This document shows positions 48,553 through 59,099 of a DNA stretch of 64,000 bases, in pieces. The translations under genes and the position numbers were made by a program. The stretch comes from Lepidurus packardi (lineage: Eukaryota; Arthropoda; Branchiopoda; Notostraca; Triopsidae). Where the stretch lies: positions 62,001 to 126,000 of the forward strand of contig JAKZAN010000061.1 of assembly GCA_023053545.1 (NCBI GenBank), read 5' to 3'. Below the pieces are notes generated by a model that had not been told where the DNA came from, searched no databases, and saw only the letters and a list, made by a program, of their open reading frames with translations. Position 1 is the stretch's first letter; each line of letters starts with the position of its first letter.

Positions 48553-50530
48553 ACTGAATTAATTCCTTACGTACTGAAATAATTCCTTACGGACTGAATT
48601 AATTCCTTACGGACTGAATTAATTCCTTACGGACTGAATTAATTCCTTAATTAATTCCTTACGGACTGAATTAATTTCATACGGACTGAATTAATTCATT
48701 ACGGACTTAATAAATCGATTACGGACTGAATTAATTCCTTACGTACTGAACTTATTCCTTACGGACTGAATTAATTCCTTACGGACTGAATTAATTCCTT
48801 ACGGACTGAATTAATTCCTTACGGACTGAATTAATACCTTACGGACTGAATTAAATCCTTACGGACTGAATTAATTCCTTACGGACTGAATTAATTCCTT
48901 ACGGACTGAAATAATTCCTTACTGACTGAATTAAATCCTTACGGACTGAATTAATTCCTTTCGGACTGAATTAGTTCCTTAAGGACTGACTTAATTCCTT
49001 ACGGACTGAATTAATTCCTTTCGGACTTAGTTAATTCCTTACGTACTTAATTAATTCCTTACGGTCTGAAATAATTCCGTACGGATTTTATTAATTCCTT
49101 ACGGAATGAATCAATTCCGTACAGATTTTATTAATTCCTTACGGACTGAATAAATTCCTTACGAACTGAATTAATTCCATACGGATTTTATTAATTCCTT
49201 ACGGACTGAATTAATTCATTACGGACTGAATTAATTCCTTACGGACTGAATTAATTCCTTACGGACTGAATTAATTCCTTAATTAATTCCTTACGGACTG
49301 AATTAATTTCATACGGACTGAATTAATTCATTACGGACTTAATTAATCTATTACGGACTGAATTAATTCCTAACGTACTGAACTTATTCCTTACGGACTG
49401 AATTAATTCCTTACGGACTGAATTAATACCTTACGGACTGAATTAAATCCTTACGGACTGAATTAATTCCTTACGGACTGAATTAATTCCTTACGGACTG
49501 AATTAATTCCTTACTGACTGAATTAATTCCTTACGGACTGAATTAATTCCTTACGGACTGAATTAATTCCTTACGGACTGAATTAATTCCTTACGGACTT
49601 AATTAATTCCTTACGTACTTAATTAATTCCTTACGGTCTGAATTAATTCCGTACGGATTTTATTAATTCCTTACGGACTGAATTAATTCATTACGGACTA
49701 AATTAATCCATTACGGACTGAATTATTTCTTTACGTACTGAAGTTATTCCTTACGGACTGAGTTAATTCCTTACGTACTGAAATAATTCCTTACGGACTG
49801 AATTAATTCCTTACGGACTGAATTAATTCCTTACGGATTGAATTAATTCCTTAATTAATTCCTTACGGACTGAATTAATTTCATACGGACTGAATTAATT
49901 CATTACGGACTTAATTAATCGATTACGGACTGAATTAATTCCTTACGTACTGAACTTATTCCTTACGGACTGAATTAATTCCTTACGGACTGAATTAATT
50001 CCTTACGGACTGAATTAATTCCTTACGGACTGAATTAATACCTTACGGACTGAATTAAATCCTTACGGACTAAATTAATTCCTTACGGACTGAATTAATT
50101 CCTTACGGACTGAAATAATTCCTTACTGACTGAATTAAATCCTTACGGACTGAATTAATTCCTTTCGGACTGAATTAGTTCCTTTCGGACTTAGTTAATT
50201 CCTTACGTACTTAATTAATTCCTTACGGTCTGAATTAATTCCGTACGGATTTTATTAATTCCTTACGGACTGAATTAATTCATTACGGACTGAAGAAATT
50301 CCTTACGAACTGAATTAATTCCGTACGGATTTTATTCATTCCTTACGGACTGAATTAATTCATTACGGACTGAAATAATTCCTTACGGACTGAATTAATT
50401 CATTACGGACTGAATTAATTCCTTAATTAATTCCTTACGGACTGAATTAATTTCATTCGGACTGAATTAATTCATTACGGACTTATTTATCGATTACGGA
50501 CTGAATTAATTCCTTACGTACTGAACTTAT

Positions 50531-53500
50531 TCCTTACGGACTGAATTAATTCCTTACGGACTGAATTAATACCTTACGGACTGAATTAAATCCTTACGGA
50601 CTGAATTAATTCCTTACGGACTGAATTAATTCCTTAGTGACTGAATTAATTCCTTACGGACTGAATTAATTCCTTACGGACTGAATTAATTCCTTACGGA
50701 CTGAATTAATTCCTTACGGACTGAATTAATTCCTTACGGACTGAATTAATTCCTTACGGTCTGAATTAATTCCGTACGGATTTTATTAATTCCTTACGGA
50801 CTGAATTAATTCCGTACGGATTTTATTAATTCCTTACGGACTGAATAAATTCCTTACGAACTGAATTAATTCCGTACGGATTTTATTAATTCCTTACGGA
50901 CTGAATTAATTCATTACGGACTTAATTAATCCATTACGGACTGAATTATTTCCTTACGTACCGAAGTTATTCCTTACGGACTGAATTAATTCCTTACGTA
51001 CTGAAATAATTCCTTACGGACTGAATTAATTCCTTACGGTCTGAATTAATTCCGTACGGATTTTATTAATTCCTTACGGACTGAATTAATTCATTATGGA
51101 CTGAAGAAATTCCTTACGGTCTGAATTAATTCCGTACGGATTTTATTAATTCCTTACGGACTGAATAAATTCCTTACGAACTGAATTAATTCCGTACGGA
51201 TTTTATTAATTCCTTACGGACTGAATTAATTCATTACGGACTTAATTAATCCATTACGGACTGAATTATTTCCTTACGTACCGAAGTTATTCCTTACGGA
51301 CTGAATTAATTCCTTACGTACTGAAATAATTCCTTACGGACTGAATTAATTCCTTACGGTCTGAATTAATTCCGTACGGATTTTATTAATTCCTTACGGA
51401 CTGAATTAATTCATTATGGACTGAAGAAATTCCTTACGAACTGAATTAATTCCGTACGGATTTTATTAATTCCTTACGGACTGAATTAATTCATTACGGA
51501 CTGAAATAATTCCTTACGGACTGAATTAATTCATTACGGACTGAATTAATTTCATACGGACTGAATTAATTCATTACGGACTTAATTAATCGTTTACGGA
51601 CTGAATTAATTCCTTACGTACTGAACTTATTCCTTACGGACTGAATTAATTCCTTACGGACTGAATTAATTCCTTACGGACTGAATTAATTCCTTACGGA
51701 CTGAATTAAATCCTTACGGACTGAATTATTTCCTTACGGACTGAATTAATTCCTTACGGACTGAATTAATTCCTTACGGACTGACTTAATTCCTTACGGA
51801 CTGAATTAATTCCTTACGGACTGAATTAATTCCTTACGGACTGAATTAATTCCTTACGGACTGAATTAATTCCTTACGGACTGAATTAATACCTTACGGA
51901 CTGAATTAAATCCTTACGGACTGAATTAATTCCTTACGGACTGAATTAATTCCTTAGTGACTGAATTAATTCCTTACGGACTGAATTAATTCCTTACGGA
52001 CTGAATTAATTCCTTACGGACTGAATTAATTCCTTACGGACTGAATTAATTCCTTACGGACTGAATTAATTCCTTACGGTCTGAATTAATTCCGTACGGA
52101 TTTTATTAATTCCTTACGGACTGAATTAATTCCGTACGGATTTTATTAATTCCTTACGGACTGAATAAATTCCTTACGAACTGAATTAATTCCGTACGGA
52201 TTTTATTAATTCCTTACGGACTGAATTAATTCATTACGGACTTAATTAATCCATTACGGACTGAATTATTTCCTTACGTACCGAAGTTATTCCTTACGGA
52301 CTGAATTAATTCCTTACGTACTGAAATAATTCCTTACGGACTGAATTAATTCCTTACGGTCTGAATTAATTCCGTACGGATTTTATTAATTCCTTACGGA
52401 CTGAATTAATTCATTATGGACTGAAGAAATTCCTTACGGTCTGAATTAATTCCGTACGGATTTTATTAATTCCTTACGGACTGAATAAATTCCTTACGAA
52501 CTGAATTAATTCCGTACGGATTTTATTAATTCCTTACGGACTGAATTAATTCATTACGGACTTAATTAATCCATTACGGACTGAATTATTTCCTTACGTA
52601 CCGAAGTTATTCCTTACGGACTGAATTATTTCCTTACGTACCGAAGTTATTCCTTACGGACTGAATTAATTCCTTACGTACTGAAATAATTCCTTACGGA
52701 CTGAATTAATTCCTTACGGTCTGAATTAATTCCGTACGGATTTTATTAATTCCTTACGGACTGAATTAATTCATTATGGACTGAAGAAATTCCTTACGAA
52801 CTGAATTAATTCCGTACGGATTTTATTAATTCCTTACGGACTGAATTAATTCATTACGGACTGAAATAATTCCTTACGGACTGAATTAATTCATTACGGA
52901 CTGAATTAATTTCATACGGACTGAATTAATTCATTACGGACTTAATTAATCGTTTACGGACTGAATTAATTCCTTACGTACTGAACTTATTCCTTACGGA
53001 CTGAATTAATTCCTTACGGACTGAATTAATTCCTTACGGACTGAATTAATTCCTTACGGACTGAATTAAATCCTTACGGACTGAATTATTTCCTTACGGA
53101 CTGAATTAATTCCTTACGGACTGAATTAATTCCTTACGGACTGACTTAATTCCTTACGGACTGAATTAATTCCTTACGGACTGAATTAATTCCTTACGGA
53201 CTGAATTAATTCCTTACGGACTGAATTAATTCCTTACGTACTTTATTAATTCCTTACGGTCTGAATTAATTCCGTACGGATTTTATTAATTCCTTACGGA
53301 CTGAATAAATTCCTTACGAACTGAATTAATTCCGTACGAATTTTATTAATTCCCTACGGACTGAATTAATTAATTACGGACTGAATTAATTCCTTACGTA
53401 CTGAACTTATTCCTTACGGACTGAATTAATTCCTTACGGACTGAATTAATACCTTACGGACTGAATTAAATCCTTACGGACTGAATTAATTCCTTACGGA

Positions 53501-53897
53501 CTGAAGTAATTCCTTACGGACTGAATTAATTCCTTACTGACTGAATTAATACCTTACGGACTGAATTAAATCCTTACGGACTGAATTAATTCCTTACGGA
53601 CTGAATTAATTCCTTAGTGACTGAATTAATTCCTTACGGACTGAATTAATTCCTTACGGACTGAATTAATTCCTTACGGACTGAATTAATTCCTTACGGA
53701 CTGAATTAATTCCTTACGGACTGAATTAATTCCTTACGGTCTGAATTAATTCCGTACGGATTTTATTAATTCCTTACGGACTGAATTAATTCCGTACGGA
53801 TTTTATTAATTCCTTACGGACTGAATAAATTCCTTACGAACTGAATTAATTCCGTACGGATTTTATTAATTCCTTACGGACTGAATTAATTCATTAC
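50531..53897. repeat. Satellite A, 1,320/1,360-bp duplication and terminal partial copy
   Basis: tccttagtga lies at 50,631, 51,951 and 53,611, and cgtttacgg at 51,591 and 52,951. Up to about 52,600 the offset is 1,320 bp. It is 1,360 bp after that, because the second copy has a two-monomer duplication (atttccttacgtaccgaagtt unit repeated at 52,601-52,640). Within each copy a ~320-bp unit marked by accgaagtt also occurs twice (50,961/51,281). A third, partial copy (53,541-53,897, offset 1,660 bp) ends at the boundary with satellite B, so A stops in mid-unit. Confidence 0.85.
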
Positions 53898-53898
53898 G

Positions 53899-53931
53899 AA
53901 CTTCATTACTAATTAACTTCATTACTAATTA
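53899..53931. other. Boundary between satellites A and B with a 16-bp direct duplication
   Basis: The last A monomer reads tcattacgaactt, where related copies read tcattacggactt. It is followed by aacttcattactaatt twice in direct tandem (53,899-53,914 and 53,915-53,930). Satellite B then begins with actaagctcc. The duplicated sequence joins an A-like part (cattac) to a B-like part (taattaac). It looks like a scar of the event that joined the arrays, copied once. No gene or known element end is seen here. Confidence 0.7.
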
Positions 53932-56900
53932 ACTAAGCTCCTAATTAACGAATTAAGCCCCTAATTAATTAATTACGCCCCTAATTAATTAATTAAGCCC
54001 CTAATTAATTAATTAAGCCCCTAATTAATTAATTAAGCCTGCAATTAAGTAATTAAGCCCCTAATTAATTAATTAAGCCTGTAATTAAGTAATTAAGCCC
54101 CTAATTAATTAATTAAGCCCCTAAAAAAATAATTAAACACCTAGTTAATTAATTAAGCCCCTGATTAATTAATTAAGCTCCTAATTAACGAATTCAGCCC
54201 CTAATTAATTATGTTAGCACCTAATTAATTAATTTAAGCCCCTAATTAATTAATTAAGCACCTTATTAATGAATTTAGCCCCTAATTAATTAATTAAGCC
54301 CCTAATTAATTAATTAAGCCCCTAATTAATTAATTAAGCACCTAATTAATTAATTAAGCCCCTAATTAATTAATTAAGCCCCTAATTAATTAATTAAGCC
54401 CCTAATTAACGAATTAAGCGACTATTTAATTAATTAAGCCAACAATTAATTAATTAAGCCCCCAATTAACGAATTCAGCCCCTAATTAATTAAGTAAGCC
54501 CCTAATTAATTAATTAAGCCCCAAATTAATTAATTAAGCCCCTAATTAATTAATTAAGCCCCTAATTAATTAATTAAGCCCCTAATTAATTAATTAAGCC
54601 CCTAATTAATTAATTAAGCCCCTAATTAATTAATTAAGCCCCTAATTAATTAATTAAGCCCCTAATTAACGAATTAAGCGACTATTTAATTAATTAAGCC
54701 AATAATTAATTAATTAAGCCCCCAATTAACGAATTCAGCCCCCACTTAATTAATTAAGCCCCTAATTAACGAATTAAGCCCCTAATTAATTAATTAAGCC
54801 CTAATTATTTAATTAACCCCCTAATTAATTAATTAAGTCACTAATTAATTAATTAAGCCCCTAATTAATTAATTAAGCCTATATTTAATTAATTAAGCCC
54901 CTAATTAACGAATTAAGCCCCTAATTAATTAATTAAGCCGTAATTATTTAATTAAAACCCTAATTAATTAATTTAGACCCTAATTAACGAATTAAGCCCA
55001 TAATTAATTAATTAAGCCCCTAATTAATTAGTTAAGACCCTAGTTAAATAATTAAGCCCCAAATTAACGAATTAAGCCCCTAATTAACGAATTCAGCCCC
55101 TAATTAATTAATTAAGTCCCAAATTAATTAATGAAGACCCTATTTAACGAATTAAGCCCCTATTTAATTAATTAATTCCCTAATTAATTAATTAAGCCCC
55201 TAATTAATTAATTAAGCCCATTTTTAATTAAATAAGCCACTAATGAACGAATTAAGCCCCTAATTGATTAATTAAGCCCCTAATTAATTAATTAAGCACC
55301 TGTTTAATTAATTAAGCTCCTAATTAACGAATTCAGCCCCTAATTAATTAATTAAGTCCCTAATTAATTAATTAAGACCCTAATTAACGAATTAAGCCCC
55401 TATTTAATTAATTAATTCCCTAATTAATTAATTAAGCCCCTAATTAACGAATTCAGCCCCTAATTAACGAATTCAGCCCCTAATTAATTAAGTAAGCGCC
55501 TAATTAAATAATTAAGCCCCTACTTAATTAATTACGCCCTAATTAATTAATTAAGCCCCTAATTAATTAATTAAGCCCCTAATTAACGAATTAAGCCACT
55601 AATTATTTAGTTAAGCACCTATTTAACGAATTAAGCCCCTAATTAATTAATTAAGCCCCTAATTAATTAATTAAGCCCCTAATTAATTAATTAAGCCCAT
55701 TTTTAATTAATTAAGCCACTAATTAACGAATTAAGCCCCTAATTAAATAATTTAGCACCTATTTAACGAATTAAGCCCCTAATTAATTAATTAAGCCCCT
55801 AATTAATTAATTAAGCACCTGTTTAATTAATTAAGCTCCTAATTAACGAATTCAACCCCTAATTAATTAATTAAGCACCTATTTAACGAATTAAGCCCCT
55901 AATTAATTAATTAAGCCCCTAATTAATTAATTAAGCCCCTGATTAATTAACTAAGCTCCTAATTAACGAATTAAGCCCCTAATTAATTAATTAAGCCCCT
56001 AATTAATTAATTAAGCCTTCAATTAACGAATTAAGCCCCTAATTAAATAATTAAGCCCGTAATTAATTAATTAAGCCCCTAATTAATTAATTAAGCATCT
56101 AAAAAAATAATTAAGCACCTAATTAATTAACTAAGCCCCTGATTAATTAATTAAGCCCCTAATTAACGAATTTAGCCCCAAATTAATTAATTAAGTCCCT
56201 AATTAATTAATTAAGATCCTATTTAACGAATTAAGCCCCTATTTAATTAATTAAGCCCCTAATTAATTAATTAAGCCCCTAATTAATTAATTCAGCCCCT
56301 AATTAACGAATTCAGCCCCTAATTAATTAAGTAAGCCCCTAATTAATTAACTTAAGCACCCACTTAATTAATTAAGCCCCTATTTAATGAATTTAGCCCC
56401 TAATTAATTAATTAAGCCCCTGATTAATTAACTAAGCTCCTAATTAACGAATTAAGCACCTAATTAATTAATTACGCCCCTAATTAATTAATTAAGCCCC
56501 TAATTAATTAATTAAGCCCCTAATTAATTAATTAAGCCTGAAATTAAGTAATTAAGCCCCTAATTAATTAATTAAGCCTGTAATTAAGTAATTAAGCCCC
56601 TAATTAATTAATTAAGCCCCTAAAAAAATAATTAAACACCTAGTTAATTAATTAAGCCCCTGATTAATTAATTAAGCTCCTAATTAACGAATTCAGCCCC
56701 TAATTAATTATGTTAGCACCTAATTAATTAATTTAAGCCCCCACTTAATTAATTAAGCACCTTATTAATGAATTTAGCCCCTAATTAATTAATTAAGCCC
56801 CTAATTAATTAATTAAGCCCCTAATTAATTAATTAAGCCCCTAATTAATTAATTAAGACCCTAATTAATTAATTAAGCCCCTAATTAATTAATTAAGCCC

Positions 56901-57799
56901 CTAATTAATTAATTAAGCCCCTAATTAACGAATTAAGCGACTATTTAATTAATTAAGCCAATAATTAATTAATTAAGCCCCCAATTAACGAATTCAGCCC
57001 CTAATTAATTAAGTAAGCCCCTAATTAATTAATTAAGCCCCTAATTAATTAATTAAGCCCCTAATTAATTAATTAAGCCCCTAATTAATTAATTAAGCCC
57101 CTAATTAATTAATTAAGCCCCTAATTAATTAATTAAGCCCCTAATTAACGAATTAAGCGACTATTTAATTAATTAAGCCAATAATTAATTAATTAAGCCC
57201 CCAATTAACGAATTCAGCCCCCACTTAATTAATTAAGCCCCTAATTAACGAATTAAGCCCCTAATTAATTAATTAAGCCCTAATTATTTAATTAACCCCC
57301 TAATTAATTAATTAAGTCACTAATTAATTAATTAAGCCCCTAATTAATTAATTAAGCCTATATTTAATTAATTAAGCCCCTAATTAACGAATTAAGCCCC
57401 TAATTAATTAATTAAGCCGTGATTATTTAATTAAAACCCTAATTAATTAATTTAGACCCTAATTAACGAATTAAGCCCATAATTAATTAATTAAGCCCCT
57501 AATTAATTAGTTAAGCCCCTAGTTAAATAATTAAGCCCCAAATTAACGAATTAAGCCCCTAATTAACGAATTCAGCCCCTAATTAATTAATTAAGTCCCA
57601 AATTAATTAATGAAGACCCTATTTAACGAATTAAGCCCCTATTTAATTAATTAATTCCCTAATTAATTAATTAAGCCCCTAATTAATTAATTAAGCCCAT
57701 TTTTAATTAAATAAGCCACTAATTAACGAATTAAGCCCCTAATTGATTAATTAAGCCCCTAATTAATTAATTAAGCACCTGTTTAATTAATTAAGCTCC
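53932..57799. repeat. Satellite B, ~1.37-kb block present twice, ~2.5 kb apart
   Basis: The block at 53,932-55,320 recurs at about 56,431-57,799. Markers are actaagctcc 53,932/56,431 and ctaaaaaaat 54,121/56,620 (both 2,499 bp), actatttaat 54,421/56,940 (2,519 bp, one extra monomer) and cccatttttaatt 55,217/57,696 (2,479 bp). The copies diverge at about 55,321 and 57,800. The left edge of the first copy coincides with the A/B boundary. In the second copy the same sequence is preceded by normal B monomers (cccctgattaatta), so the A/B junction cut B in the middle of this unit. Confidence 0.8.
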
Positions 57800-59099
57800 T
57801 ATTTAACGAATTAAGCCCCTAATTAATTAATTAAGCCCCTAATTAATTAATTAAGCCCCTGATTAATTAACTAAGCTCCTAATTAACGAATTAAGCCCCT
57901 AATTAATTAATTAAGCCCCCAATTAACGAATTAAGCCCCTAATTAAATAATTAAGCCCGTAACTCATTAATTAAGCCCCTAATTAATTAATTAAGCCCCT
58001 AAAAAATAATTAAGCATCTAATTAATTAACTAAGCCCCTGATTAATTAATTAAGCCCCTGATTAATTAATTAAGCTCCTAATTAACGAATTCAGCCCCTA
58101 ATTATTTAAGTTAGCACCTAATTAATTAATTTAAGCCCCCACTTAATTAATTAAGCACCTAATTAATGAAATTAGCCCATAATTAATTAATTAAGCCCCT
58201 AATTAATTAATTAAGCCCCTAATTAATTATCTAAGCCCCCTAATTAACGAATTAAGCCCACATTTAATTAATAAAGCCCCTAATTAACGAATTCAGTCCC
58301 TAATTAATTAATTAAGTCCCTAATTAATTAATTAAGACACTAATTAACGAATTAAGCCTCTATTAAACTAATTAAGCCCCTAATTAATTAATTAAGCACC
58401 TAAATGACGAATTCATCCCCTATTTAACGAATTCAGCCCCTAATTAATTAAGTAAGCCCCTAATTAATTAACTTAAGCCCCCACTTAATTAATTAAGCCC
58501 CTAATTAATGAATTTAGCCCCTAATTAATGAATTTAGCCCCTAATTAATTAATTAATTAAGCCCCTGACTAATTAACTAAGCTCCTAATTACCGAATTAA
58601 GCCCCTAATTAATTAATTACGCCCCTAATTAATTAATTAAGCCCCTAGTTAATTAATTAAGCCCCTAATTAACGAATTAAGCCACTAATTAATTAATTAA
58701 GCACCTATTTAACGAATTAAGCCGCTAATTAATTAATTAAGCAACTAATTAATTAATTAAGCACCTATTTAATGAATTAAGCCCCTAATTAACGAATTAA
58801 GCCCCTTATTAACGAATTAAGCCACTAATTAACGAATTAAGCCTCTTATTAATTAATGAAGCCCCTGATTAATTAATTAAGCCCCCACTTAATTAATTAA
58901 GCACCTAATTAATTAATTAAGCCCCTAATTAATTAATTAAGCCCCTAATTAATTAATTAAGCCCCTAATTAATTAATTAAGCCCCTGATTAATTAATTAA
59001 GCTCCTAATTAACGAATTCAGCCCCTAATTAATTAAGTAAGCACCTAATTAATTAATTTAAGCCCAAACTTAATTAATTAAGCCCATAATTAATAAATT

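Larger units (their letters stand above)
1..53898. repeat. Satellite A: 20-bp tandem repeat megasatellite
   Basis: About 54 kb of head-to-tail 20-bp monomers with consensus aattccttacggactgaatt (about 35% GC), all in one orientation, with no inserted unique sequence or gene. Every monomer has a 10-bp perfect dyad (gaattaattc) at its boundary and usually one CpG (ttaCGg). Common variants are ccgtacggattttatt, cattacggacttaatt, aatcgattacgg, aatttcatacgg, aataccttacgg, aaatccttacgg, ccttacgtactgaactt and ccttacgaactg. They recur in fixed order, which reveals higher-order repeats. A 12-bp short monomer (aattccttaatt, missing the acggactg part) recurs as a landmark, for example near 581, 2,693, 3,625, 4,197, 4,849 and 5,201. 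Translation is closed in all frames by repeated TAA. The left end lies outside the window. Function is unknown; a centromeric or heterochromatic role is only inference. Confidence 0.97.

Noticed and set aside
27580-53260. All large duplications as assembly artefacts
   Set aside because: The offsets differ (3,219; about 2,550; 820; 400; 1,704; 1,320/1,360) and several copies differ by small indels or whole monomers, as expected for real unequal exchange. The indel-free 3,219 and 1,704-bp pairs cannot be fully cleared without reads.
1-53898. Coding tandem-repeat protein
   Set aside because: The 20-bp period shifts frame every monomer and ttaattaa supplies TAA in all frames on both strands; no long ORF exists.
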